Origin: Paraburkholderia kirstenboschensis
Lineage (GTDB): Bacteria > Pseudomonadota > Gammaproteobacteria > Burkholderiales > Burkholderiaceae
Assembly: GCF_904848585.1 (NCBI RefSeq)
Contig: NZ_CAJHCR010000021.1
Location: 57,154-121,153, forward strand
DNA length: 64,000 nt
Reading direction: 5' to 3'
Part shown: positions 56,340-64,000 of the stretch, piece by piece
How positions within the stretch are numbered: position 1 is the stretch's first letter
Layout: every line of letters starts with the position of its first letter
Made by a program: the position numbers and the translations under genes
Notes under the pieces: generated by a model
The model's database searches: none
What the model was told of the DNA's origin: nothing
Seen by the model: only the letters and a program-made list of their open reading frames with translations

Positions 56340-58385
56340 TCAGGAAGCGTTGCCAGGCGCCGCACCCGGAAACAGCGACAGCCGGAGTCCAATGAGCGCA
56401 TGCAGCGCACCTTTGCGCAGCTTGTAGCCGGGTGCATCCGGCTCGGCCGCGAAGTTGGCCATGATCCGCCCGATGGCGGCATCAACGTCGATTGCAAGTG
56501 TCAGCGGTACGCTTTGACGGTGACCCGATTCGACGCACCGTTCATAGTGCGACCGAACGTCGTCGAGCACCCGGTTTAACACGACTGGCAACTCTCCGGG
56601 AAACTTGCCCGAGAGTCTGCGCAGGTCAAGTGTATTGAGCGCGATGCGCATGTCGCGCAGGCTTTCGATCGACGGATGGGTGTAGTCCTCGCTTGGCTCC
56701 ACGCGCGGAATAAGCTGCATGAGCCGGTCGAGCATGCGCGCGTTCAGTTCGCGTTGCTGATCGACTGATAACTTGGACCCGCTCAAAATGACATCCCTCC
56801 AGTTGGACCGGGTCAGTCGCGCCGCCGCGGCATCTGCTCCGAACGGGCGGATGACCCCCGTCATCAATGAAGCGAAGAGCACCCCGGCCAGCCCTGCCAG
56901 ATTGGCATTCAGGAAGTTGAGAATGTTCGCGTCATAGGCGCTATCTATACCGAGAAAGGTCGCGGTCGTCAGCGAAACAAGGGTCGATCTCAACGCCCAT
57001 TTCGGGCGAGGCATCAATAGTCCAAGTGGAACAAAGACGAAAGAAAAGAAAATGACCAGCAGCGGAAAGTCCTGGCCACTCGGTAACACGACAAACAGAT
57101 AAAAGGCTGAAATGATAACGCTCACCGTCGCGCACCTGACGAAAGTGATCATCATGGGCACGGGCTCATCGAGTGCGGCGAAAAAGCAGACGCCGATAGC
57201 GCCCAACGAGACAGCCGCCGCACCGTCCTGCCAGCCGGAAGCGATCCACAGGCACGACAAAACGAAAACGACGAGTCCCGCCGAGAAGGCGGAGAACAAG
57301 GCAAGGCCACGGTCGAGAAACGCGTGCCGGGTGCCGACCCGCCAATGTCGGAAGCGCGGCCGCCAGTTCCCTCGTTCGTGAACGATGATAAGGCGCAGGG
57401 TTCGGCAATCGACCCAAAGATCCACCAACTGCCGCAACCGCCAGAGCGCGCTGGATAACAACGCGGCCTGCCAGGTTGTCAGTTCGTTACGGGCCGATTC
57501 CAGTTGCGCAATACGCATCCGCAATAGTGGCGCCTCGCGCTCCGGCTCCTCGCTGAGCGGCGCGTCCATCCAGCGTCCGATATCGCGCAGCAGTTCGCCG
57601 ATGCCTGCGGGCGTGTCGGAGCCCGATTTCTGCGCGGCCGCGAGTATGTCCGCGAGCGCCGACGTGATCGGCAGTATCAGCTCCATCCGGCCTTGAAGTT
57701 CCTCGCTGCGAGCGAGTATCACGGGGCTGACGTGATCGTACGCCAGCTGGCTCAACAGCAACTCGAAGCCGCGCGCACTCGTCGCCATGTTTTGACGGCT
57801 TCCCGAAACCAGTGCTCCCGCGACTCGGCCAGCCAGCGACTCTTTCAGGTAGAGGGTGGCCTCGCGGAACCACGAGTCGGTTCGCTCGATCAGCGTTGGC
57901 GCGAGCCGGTTCGGGAAAAGAACGCTGCCGACGATGCTCGCGCAGACGATGCCAAGCGTGATTTCTTCGGTCCGCGCCACTGCAACATCGAAGATGGTCA
58001 ATGGGTTCGACAAGGCTGGCAGGGCAATGACGGACAGCGAATAACTGGCGAGCAGGAACACGTAACTGCGCGCGGCTCGCGTCGAGATCGAAATGTACAC
58101 GAACACGCTCGTCCATAGCGCTATGAGCGCGCTCAACAGATAAGGCGTCTCCGCGAATGGCGGCACGAGGGCGACGGAGGCAAGCGCGCCAAGCACGGTA
58201 CCAAGCGCGCGATATAGCGCCTTCGATCGTGTCGCTCCGACAAACGGGTTCGATACGATATAGACCGATGCCAACGCCCAGTATGGCCTCGGAAGGTCGA
58301 AGTAGAACGCGATGTAAAGCGCGAGCATCCCTGAGAGAAAGGTCTTTAGCGAAAAAATCCAGTCACGTAGCGAAGGGAGTTTCAT
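56340..58385 (-). CDS. FUSC family efflux protein (aromatic acid exporter type)
   Basis: The 681-residue protein has two clusters of about five to six membrane helices (N-terminal from MKLPSLRDWIFSLKTFLSGM and C-terminal around residues 340-500) separated by a long helical cytoplasmic region. This is the fusaric-acid-resistance/AaeB layout. The conserved N-terminal motif FDLPRPYWALASVYIVSNPF is present. Such proteins export aromatic or other acids and normally work with an AaeA-type adaptor and sometimes an outer-membrane factor; neither is adjacent here. It is convergent with unrelated genes and may be constitutive or controlled by a distant regulator. Confidence 0.9.
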   Translation of the reverse strand: MKLPSLRDWIFSLKTFLSGMLALYIAFYFDLPRPYWALASVYIVSNPFVGATRSKALYRALGTVLGALASVALVPPFAETPYLLSALIALWTSVFVYISISTRAARSYVFLLASYSLSVIALPALSNPLTIFDVAVARTEEITLGIVCASIVGSVLFPNRLAPTLIERTDSWFREATLYLKESLAGRVAGALVSGSRQNMATSARGFELLLSQLAYDHVSPVILARSEELQGRMELILPITSALADILAAAQKSGSDTPAGIGELLRDIGRWMDAPLSEEPEREAPLLRMRIAQLESARNELTTWQAALLSSALWRLRQLVDLWVDCRTLRLIIVHERGNWRPRFRHWRVGTRHAFLDRGLALFSAFSAGLVVFVLSCLWIASGWQDGAAAVSLGAIGVCFFAALDEPVPMMITFVRCATVSVIISAFYLFVVLPSGQDFPLLVIFFSFVFVPLGLLMPRPKWALRSTLVSLTTATFLGIDSAYDANILNFLNANLAGLAGVLFASLMTGVIRPFGADAAAARLTRSNWRDVILSGSKLSVDQQRELNARMLDRLMQLIPRVEPSEDYTHPSIESLRDMRIALNTLDLRRLSGKFPGELPVVLNRVLDDVRSHYERCVESGHRQSVPLTLAIDVDAAIGRIMANFAAEPDAPGYKLRKGALHALIGLRLSLFPGAAPGNAS

Positions 58386-58745
58386 CGGAAAGATCGCGTT
58401 GGGGTTAGTCTCTCTCCCCGCAGGTCGGGTTGGGCTCGCAGCGAAACGACCAACAGTGTGCTACGTTTCGCCGGAATCTGCGTGGTCAATCACACATGGC
58501 TGCGTGCGCGTCGAGGCCGCAAGTCCGCGGACCCTCTGCCGGGCCGCGCAAAGTATGCCGCCTCACTAGCCGGGATTCTGCGCCGCTTGCGAATTCGTGC
58601 GCCTGAGGCCTTGCGAACGGTCGCTTATGTCCATGTAACAACGTTTGACATTGCGGATGGAACGACCGCTACTTGGCCCCAACCGACGCCTGCATGTCTT
58701 GGAAACGGGGCCAGCGTATTACCCCGCGCGATGTGTCGCAACACT
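58386..58745. other. Intergenic stretch, no supported gene
   Basis: About 360 bp upstream of the FUSC gene and downstream of the TetR gene (both minus strand). It presumably holds the FUSC promoter; no specific motif is recognised. Confidence 0.35.
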
Positions 58746-59348
58746 TCAGCCAGTCGAGTGCTTGATCGGAGTTCCGATAATCAGCAACCCGAAAAGCGCT
58801 TCTAGTTGTCGAGCCAACTGATCCGGTTTAGCGTGCGCCAATGCGGCCATCTCGACGACCTGTCGCATGACCTGAAAGCCGGCAATGACGGCTAGAAACA
58901 TCGCGGCCCGCTGCGAGGTTTGTTCGCCAGGCAGCAGCTTAGATAACGGTCGGGCAAAGTGCGTTTCAAACTTCCTGCGCAGAATGGCTGTGGCGTGCCC
59001 GTTGTTCGCCGATCGCAGCATGATGACAAACCCGTCCATCGACGTGATGTTCGGTGCCGTTTTCGCCACGAGCGCGGCAGCGACGTCTCGGCATAGCGTC
59101 GATACGTCAGGCGCGTTCGTCATCACTTCCCGCGTGAGGATTCCCGGAGCCGAAAGGACCAGGTCGACCACCTCCTCGAACAGTTGTTCCTTGGACCCGA
59201 AATAACGATTCACGAGCATCGCGGTGACTCCCGCGTTCTCGGCGATCTCGCGTACGCCGACATCGTAGCCCGATTGCGTAAATGCCTGACGCGCGGATGC
59301 GAGGATCGCCTCGCGGGTAGCCGCGCCTTTTTTGCCCAGTGCCTTCAT
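58746..59348 (-). CDS. TetR/AcrR family transcriptional regulator
   Basis: The 200-residue protein has an N-terminal TetR helix-turn-helix (TREAILASARQAFTQSGYDV then VREIAENAGVTAMLVNRYFG, and SKEQLFEEV) and a C-terminal helical ligand domain of the TetR_C type with a predicted hydrophobic pocket. It is divergent from an SDR gene 76 bp away and most likely represses it. Repression would be lifted by a small hydrophobic ligand. Confidence 0.93.
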   Translation of the reverse strand: MKALGKKGAATREAILASARQAFTQSGYDVGVREIAENAGVTAMLVNRYFGSKEQLFEEVVDLVLSAPGILTREVMTNAPDVSTLCRDVAAALVAKTAPNITSMDGFVIMLRSANNGHATAILRRKFETHFARPLSKLLPGEQTSQRAAMFLAVIAGFQVMRQVVEMAALAHAKPDQLARQLEALFGLLIIGTPIKHSTG

Positions 59349-59424
59349 GAATCAAACACCCGTAGACTTTAAGAACATGAAAGTATACGCTTGTAGAAAT
59401 TAAATGCGATCGAGGGAAACACTC
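59349..59424. promoter_or_regulatory. Divergent TetR/SDR promoter region
   Basis: This 76-bp A/T-rich region separates the two starts. ACTTT (59366-59370) and AAAGT (59380-59384) form a short inverted repeat, followed by GTATAC; TetR operators are usually such small palindromes. GAGGG precedes the SDR ATG. The operator role is inferred. Confidence 0.4.
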
Positions 59425-60225
59425 ATGGATCTGAATCTGAGCGGAAAGCGCGTGCTGGTGACGGGATCGACGGCCGGACTAGGTGAGGCGATTGCCAGGT
59501 TGCTGGCCGCGGAGGGTGCAACGGTGGTTGTGCATGGCCGCAGCAGCGATCGTGCAGAGGCGGTCGCTGCTGCGATCACGGCGGCAGGCGGCCATGCCGA
59601 AGTCGCGCTGGGCGATCTTGCAACCGATGCGGGCGCCAATGCCGTGGCCGCCAAGGCGACCGAAGGTGGAACCATCGACATACTGGTCAATAACGCTGGC
59701 TATTATCACCATCTGAACTGGAGCACTGCCCTACCCGACAAGTGGATGGAGACCTATGAGGTCAATGTCCTGTCCGCCGTGCGCATGATCCAGCGGCTGG
59801 TGCCAGCCATGCGCGAGCGCGGGTGGGGCCGCGTGATTCAGATCGGCGGCGGGCTCGCCGGTCAGCCGGTCTCGATGCAGCCTGACTACAACTCGTCGCT
59901 TGCCGCAAGGCACAACCTGGCTGTTTCGCTGGCACGCGACCTCAAGGACTCCGGCGTGACCTCGAATATTGTGGCACCCGGCGCGATTCTCGTGCCGGCC
60001 GTCAGGGAACTGCTCGAGAAGATCGCTCCGCAGCATGGATGGGGTCAGACGTGGGAGGAGATTGAGCGCGGCTGCGTTCGCGACATGGTGCCGAACGACG
60101 TCGGCCGCCTTGGCCGCCCCGAAGAGATCGCGGCGGCGGTCGCTTATCTAGCAAGCCCTTATGCCGACTACGTGAGCGGCGCTACGATCCGCGTCGATGG
60201 CGGCACGATCCGCTCCGCGTTCTGA
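59425..60225 (+). CDS. SDR-family protein lacking the catalytic Ser and Lys
   Basis: The ATG at 59425 follows GAGGG and gives 266 residues. The cofactor loop is TGSTAGLGEAIA and the central NNAGYY is intact. The normal catalytic serine position is a run of glycines (G141-G143 in QIGGGLAG), and the YxxxK motif reads Y155-N-S-S-L159, so Lys is replaced by Leu. The sequence is otherwise full length and well formed, ending GATIRVDGGTIRSAF. It may be a non-classical SDR with another reaction or a binding protein. The divergent TetR gene probably controls it. Confidence 0.88.
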   Translation: MDLNLSGKRVLVTGSTAGLGEAIARLLAAEGATVVVHGRSSDRAEAVAAAITAAGGHAEVALGDLATDAGANAVAAKATEGGTIDILVNNAGYYHHLNWSTALPDKWMETYEVNVLSAVRMIQRLVPAMRERGWGRVIQIGGGLAGQPVSMQPDYNSSLAARHNLAVSLARDLKDSGVTSNIVAPGAILVPAVRELLEKIAPQHGWGQTWEEIERGCVRDMVPNDVGRLGRPEEIAAAVAYLASPYADYVSGATIRVDGGTIRSAF

Positions 60226-60314
60226 TCGTGCATGTACAGAGTGCGATCGTGGCCGGCAACCCGAGAACTCTTGGGGGTCGAACGGGCGCTAATGGGCGGA
60301 AATCCGTCGTTTGA

Positions 60315-61211
60315 ATGTCCGAGGCAGCGACCAGGTGTATGACGGCTGGTGACCGATTGGGTGCCATCGGGCGACTTTCTCGCCTGGTCGTTGCGCTTCC
60401 CGCTCATCTCGATGTTGTCAGTACGATCCAGATGATCGTCCGTCAGCACTACATCGGAGTTGAGATATGCGACGATTACGCACAAGGCGTGAAGGACCGT
60501 TACAGGGCGGGTGGTGACGGGCAGCTATCTCCCGTCTACCCACACCAGCGCTCACACGCATACTGTGCCGGTATCTTCGGGCTCTCGGGCAGCGGAAAAA
60601 CTACCGCGCTGGAATCTGCGCTCCGTCTGCTCCCCAAGGTGATCCTTCATAAGGAATACGGGTTGAGTCAGGTAGTTTGGATCAAGATTGACTGCCCGAA
60701 GAGCGCCAGTCTCAAAGATACGCTCAAGGTTCTGATTCTCAAATTCGATGAACTGCTCGGGACAGACTATACGGAGGAAGCCGGGGTGAGAGCCACGCTG
60801 GCGGACTACGCGAACAAGCTCCACCGCATTTGTCAACGGCATCACACGGGTCTGATTGTCCTCGATGAGATGCAGTACGCGCTGCAGGCGGTAGCCAGGA
60901 ATGACCCGCTCTTCGACTTCTTTGTCAATCTCACCAACGTAGTCGGAATTCCGGTTATCGTCAGCGGCACCCCGAAGGCAGCTCAGCTGTTCCGTAAGAC
61001 TTTGCGATCCGCGCGGCGCATTAGCAGTCAAGGCGTGACTGTGTGGAACGGAATGAGAAACGAGGATGCCATCACGAACTGCTCAGAACCAACCCGGTTT
61101 TCAGGCATATATACGAGCCGCTGTCGCGCTACCTGGAACTCGCCGAGCCGCGGCTGCCATTGGCTTGGAGTCAATCATCGCCATCACACCCCGGAGCAAC
61201 CGCCTCGCTGA
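60315..61211 (+). pseudogene. TniB/TnsC-like transposition ATPase, orphan and broken at the 3' end
   Basis: The first ~250 residues match the TniB family of AAA+ ATPases that recruit Mu/Tn7-like DDE transposases. Walker A is G89-LSGSGKTT with K95; Walker B is LIVLDE (D184-E185); and the sensor region VVGIPVIVSGTPKAAQLFRK with RRISSQGVTVWNGM follows. After about codon 255 (near base 61075) the frame no longer resembles the family and reads as unlikely sequence to 61211, so the C-terminus is lost or frameshifted. No TniA/TnsB transposase or TniQ gene is adjacent, so it cannot transpose on its own. Confidence 0.65.
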
Positions 61212-61606
61212 AGACGCGCCGCCTGTGGGCGGCAGCGGATGCGCAAATGCGATCTGTGGACCAGAGGATTAATCGATTTGAAAGCGGGGTCGAGCGGTAT
61301 GTCAGGTCAGGTCGAGTGCGGCTGCCCGATCACCGCTTTTTAGCCACTTATCGCGCCCACTGGCGTCGTTTCCTGGCGACCGAAAGGGCGGCGGCATTGT
61401 TGGACTGGGAGTGGAAGGTGGAACGAGGGATGCCTCAGAAAGGCACCGGCTGGGAGTGCCTATACGAGGCATGGGGCATAAACCTGCCCGAGACCCATTC
61501 GGACACCCGAACGACGCGGCGCCGGTCTTCTCCGTCGGGACGCAGTACGCGAGCTCAGACCTCACGGCCGTGTCACGCCTCCCCCACTGCACGTGGCAGT
61601 ATGTAG
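61043..61606 (+). CDS. Unassigned frame overlapping the 3' end of the TniB-like gene
   Basis: A 187-codon frame in another register from the TniB-like gene. The middle part (VDQRINRFESGVERYVRSGR then LPDHRFLATYRAHWRRFLAT) has a natural residue mix and could be a real protein tail; the last ~35 residues are low-complexity. I do not recognise a family. It may be the displaced C-terminus of the ATPase or an unrelated fragment. The remaining bases to 61760 show nothing further. Confidence 0.25.
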   Translation: MERNEKRGCHHELLRTNPVFRHIYEPLSRYLELAEPRLPLAWSQSSPSHPGATASLKTRRLWAAADAQMRSVDQRINRFESGVERYVRSGRVRLPDHRFLATYRAHWRRFLATERAAALLDWEWKVERGMPQKGTGWECLYEAWGINLPETHSDTRTTRRRSSPSGRSTRAQTSRPCHASPTARGSM

Positions 61607-61782
61607 CGAACGGATTTGCGCTGCACGTTGGGCAATGCCGCGATAACGCGCGGGTTATCACCGCTACGCCCCGGGCAACCGGTGGAGTCTCCCTACGTGC
61701 TGACTCGTATGGTGCGGATGGGACCCCGGTTTAGAAAACATCCGCACCTGTGCCAAGCATTCCTACATAAAATGTAGGTCCC

Positions 61783-61825
61783 AAATACAAATGTCGGGTT
61801 TCCGCTAAATAGAAATGTCGTGTTT
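61783..61825 (+). repeat. Pair of direct repeats at the left edge of the ISNCY-type element
   Basis: AAATACAAATGTCGGGTTT (61783-61801) and AAATAGAAATGTCGTGTTT (61807-61825) are 24 bp apart and differ at two positions. They lie between a small hairpin (CCTACAT/ATGTAGG, 61762-61778) and the start of the transposase gene, where transposase-binding repeats of an IS end are expected. Confidence 0.6.
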
Positions 61826-61864
61826 TGGTAGTTTGAGCGCCGGACATCTGCACTGGAGCCGGCG

Positions 61865-62558
61865 ATGAACGCGACTGGGACGATCACGATGACGATGCGC
61901 GAGATTGATCGGTTCAAGGTCATCGAGGCGGTGATGGAAGCGCCGGCTCAAGCCTGGCCAGGCCGCCGCGCGGCTCGGGCTGAGCGTGCGTCAGGTCGAG
62001 CGGCTGGTGTCGCGCTATCGGGCGGCCGGTGTGGCGGGACTGGTATCGGGCAAACGAGGCTGTCCGAGCAACCACCAGTTGCCGGCCGGCAAGGCGCAGC
62101 GGGCGCTGGCGCTGATCCGCGAGCGCTACCCGGATTTTGGGCCGACGCTGGCCTGCGAGAAGTTACGGGAGTGTCACGGTATTGATCTGGCGGTCGAGAC
62201 GGTGCGCACGTTGATGCGCACAGCCGGGCTGTGGATTCCGCGCAAGGAGCGTCCACCGCGGGTGCACCAGCCGCGCAACCGTCGTGCATGTCTGGGCGAG
62301 CTGGTGCAGATCGATGGCAGCGACCATCGCTGGTTCGAGGGCCGTGGGCCGGCCTGCACGCTGCTGGTGTTTATCGACGATGCGACCGGGCGGCTGATGG
62401 CGCTGCACTTCACGGCCACAGAGTCGGCCTTCAGCTACTTCGAGGCATTGCAGAAGTATCTGGCGGCGCATGGCAAGCCCGTCGCGTTCTATAGCGACAA
62501 GGCCAGCGTCTTTTACGTGAAGCACCGATCCGAGACGGCGGGCAAAGGGGTGACACAG
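61865..62558 (+). pseudogene. ISNCY-family (IS1202-like) transposase, frameshifted and 3'-truncated
   Basis: The frame from ATG 61865 reads MNATGTITMTMREIDRFKVI. At 61943-61944 a one-base insertion shifts it; the correct sequence goes on in the next register as RLKPGQAAARLGLSVRQVER, then YPDFGPTLACEKL and LGELVQIDGSDHRWFEGRGP with the first catalytic Asp, and DDATGRLMALHF. After GKGVTQ (near 62558) homology stops before the third acidic residue. The following ~130 bp lead into the IS110 gene, so the 3' half was probably lost when IS110 inserted. The element is dead. Confidence 0.78.
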
Positions 62559-62693
62559 TTGCGGGTACCGGACAGCTATTGGCTCACGGTCTGGGCGTCT
62601 CAGGGTTCGCAGGAGGATGGCCGGGGACCGGGCACAATCAACTCGATGGATTCGGACCAACAACTTTAACGGGCTCTCGGCCCCCCGCCAGAC

Positions 62694-63557
62694 CTAACTA
62701 AAGCATCGCTTTACCTCGAATGGTTTGCTATCACGCATCATGTAATAGGACGCCCGCGCCAGCTTGTGCGCAAGCGCCTTCATCGCGACTACCGGAAGAC
62801 GTCTGGCCTTTTTCCGCTCATAGAAGCTTCTCGCCTGAGGACAGTAGCAAAGCGCCCCAGCTGCCGCTTCGATGAACGCCCAGGCGAGATATTTGTTGCC
62901 GTTCTTTGCATTGCCTTCGCCTTTTTTCTTGCCATTCGAGATCCGCTTGCTGTCGACGCACCGACAGTAGGAACTGAACTGGTCAACGCTGGCGAAGCGG
63001 GCAATGGTGCGTGTCTCAAGCATGATCGTGGCCGCGAGTACATTGCCGATACCCGGCGCTGTTTTCAGCATGAGAAATTCCGGGCGTAGCCGCGCCTCGT
63101 GGAGCAGGATCGTCTCGAGCGCAACTATCTCGCTCCGCAGCGTGCGCAGAACCACCATGTTAGCCATCAACGCGCGCTCGACATGCGGCGGTAAGCCGAA
63201 TGCACGTATGGCGCCATCATCCAGTCGCTGGACGTGCTCGCGGTTCATCCGGAGGTTGATCTGCCGCGCCAGTAGGCTCTCGATGCTCAGGATATGAAGC
63301 GTGCGCTGCTGCACTAGCTGTAGCCGCTTGCGGGCGAGATCGCGCAACGCCAGCTCCGCTGGTGGATAGATGTAGCCTTCAGGCAGGAGTCCAAGGCGGA
63401 AGATGTGGGCGAGGAACACCGCGTCACGCTCGTCGCCCGCATACTTCAGGCCCTCGTACTGCTTGATTGCCGCGGTGTTGGCGAGATGCAAGGCAAGGCC
63501 CGCAGCGATTAGTCCGTCGACAAGCCAGTACCAGTTGAACGTACTATAGAAATGTTT
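62694..63557 (-). pseudogene. IS110-family transposase, 5'-truncated
   Basis: The minus-strand frame keeps STFNWYWLVDGL and AGDERDAVFLAHIFRLGLLP, parts of the DEDD catalytic domain, and the full C-terminal Transposase_20 domain (LKTAPGIGNVLAATIMLETR then NAKNGNKYLAWAFIEAAAGA). The first ~60-80 residues with the first acidic residue are missing; a stop directly precedes the remaining frame. A TTG at 63491 could start a shorter product that lacks the catalytic start. It lies just past the broken ISNCY gene and appears to have inserted into it. Truncation coincides with a 20-bp palindrome. Confidence 0.78.
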
Positions 63558-63563
63558 CTATAG
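63544..63563. repeat. 20-bp palindrome at the broken end of the IS110 gene
   Basis: CTATAGAAA TG TTTCTATAG is a near-perfect 9-bp inverted repeat with a 2-bp centre. It overlaps the point where IS110 homology begins. It may be a recombination or insertion scar, or an operator for a gene lost to deletion. Confidence 0.5.
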
Positions 63564-63732
63564 AACCTTTTATGGACGCCCCGGAATTATGCACGGTTTG
63601 TCGCTGAGGACAACGGAGTGCGCGGCGTGGGTACCGATATGAATCGACGTACGGGACCGTGCCGCGCGAGCCTTTGAATTCCTGAGCATTGCTGGGCTCA
63701 CCGATCGGATCAGTTCACGCGGCCGAGCATAA
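63564..63732. other. Short junction region
   Basis: About 170 bp between the IS110 fragment and the recombinase. It may hold the end of the element to which the recombinase belongs, but no inverted repeat can be confirmed because the other end is outside the window. Confidence 0.3.
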
Positions 63733-64000
63733 TCACAAGCCTTCGAGGAACTGCAGCACACGGTCGGTGGGCCGGTAGCGCCGTTGCCTGCTCTGGGGCA
63801 ATTGAAGCGTACTGAGGGCTCTTTCCTTCATTGCCAGGTCTGCCTCTATGTACATGTGCGTGGTCGCCGGGTTCTCGTGACCCAGCCACAGCGCAATGAC
63901 CGTGAGGTCAACTCCAGCCTGAAGCAGGTGCATGGCAGTCGCGTGCCGGACCAGGTGCGGTGAGATGCGTTGGCCCTTGAGTCCCGCGCAATCAGTTTCC
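63733..64000 (-). CDS. Tyrosine recombinase/integrase, C-terminal part, cut by window edge
   Basis: The minus-strand frame enters from beyond 64000. It shows ISPHLVRHATAMHLL (box II H-x-x-R with Arg), WLGHENPATTHMYIEADLAM with G-H and the nucleophilic Tyr, and ends LQFLEGL. This is the C-terminus of a phage-type integrase. The tail (LSTLQLPQSRQRRYRPTDRV) resembles the third recombinase of three-integrase (RIT-type) elements as I recall them. The other recombinases would lie to the right of the window. Confidence 0.82.
   Translation of the reverse strand, partial: ETDCAGLKGQRISPHLVRHATAMHLLQAGVDLTVIALWLGHENPATTHMYIEADLAMKERALSTLQLPQSRQRRYRPTDRVLQFLEGL

Noticed and set aside
1..64000. Search by eye for CRISPR arrays, tRNA and rRNA genes
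   Set aside because: No regularly spaced 24-40-bp repeats, no cloverleaf with a terminal CCA context and no conserved rRNA blocks were noticed.
60315..64000. Possibility of an intact Tn7-like or CRISPR-associated transposon at the right end
   Set aside because: Only a TniB-like ATPase is present, with no TnsA/TnsB, TniQ or Cas genes inside the window and broken genes all around.

Overview
The window looks like a high-GC beta-proteobacterial replicon of the Burkholderiaceae (Paraburkholderia, Caballeronia or Burkholderia). The evidence is the porin type, the many LysR- and AraC-regulated catabolic clusters, a fused TRAP permease, a YdiJ-type dehydrogenase, and intergenic gaps of 300-1200 bp rich in decayed genes. 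It reads like a secondary chromosome or megaplasmid rather than a core chromosome: there are no ribosomal, tRNA or housekeeping genes. This assignment is inferred from gene content, not from a database search.

Layout. 0-8 kb: a family 2 glycosyltransferase cut by the window edge, an acetyl-CoA hydrolase/CoA-transferase, a decayed carboxymuconolactone decarboxylase beside a cluster of 19-nt repeats, RarD, a secreted c-type cytochrome and a lipoprotein. 8.3-14.8 kb: a LysR regulator divergent from a PhyH-type dioxygenase, a YdiJ-type FAD/Fe-S dehydrogenase and an MFS carrier, a compact 2-hydroxyacid-like catabolic unit. 15.0-20 kb: an SDR remnant, then an ABC export system (adaptor, ATPase, two FtsX-type permeases) on the minus strand. 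20.6-27.4 kb: a TRAP transporter (fused QM permease plus Tat-exported binding protein) divergent from a LysR regulator, followed by a homoserine-dehydrogenase-like SAF protein, an ABM-fold protein and a 3-hydroxyisobutyrate-dehydrogenase-family enzyme. 27.8-34 kb: small and unknown genes, a translationally coupled DUF305/YVTN pair, and a possible permuted papain-fold protein. 34.7-38 kb: an orphan TpsA-type exoprotein and a frameshifted tyrosine recombinase.

38.2-46.9 kb is the most complete catabolic island: a BKACE-family cleavage enzyme, an SDR, a tandem carboxymuconolactone-decarboxylase-like protein, an MFS carrier, an acyl-CoA ligase and a porin, all on the plus strand, closed by a convergent AraC-family regulator. 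Two adjacent 21-bp direct repeats about 80-120 bp upstream of the first gene have the geometry of an AraC/XylS operator. 47-60 kb carries scattered singletons: TPR protein, small secreted protein, lipocalin-like protein, nitrilase-family hydrolase, DUF4142, GDSL esterase, berberine-bridge-type oxidoreductase, FUSC exporter, and a TetR/SDR divergent pair in which the SDR has lost its catalytic Ser and Lys.

60.2-64 kb is a mobile-element graveyard: a TniB/TnsC-like ATPase without its transposase, an ISNCY (IS1202-like) transposase with a frameshift and lost 3' end, a truncated IS110 transposase that appears to interrupt it, and the C-terminus of a tyrosine recombinase running off the window. 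No CRISPR array, tRNA or rRNA gene was seen. I did not find a clearly undescribed defence or mobile system; the best candidates for new biology are the BKACE island with its operator and the PhyH/YdiJ unit.
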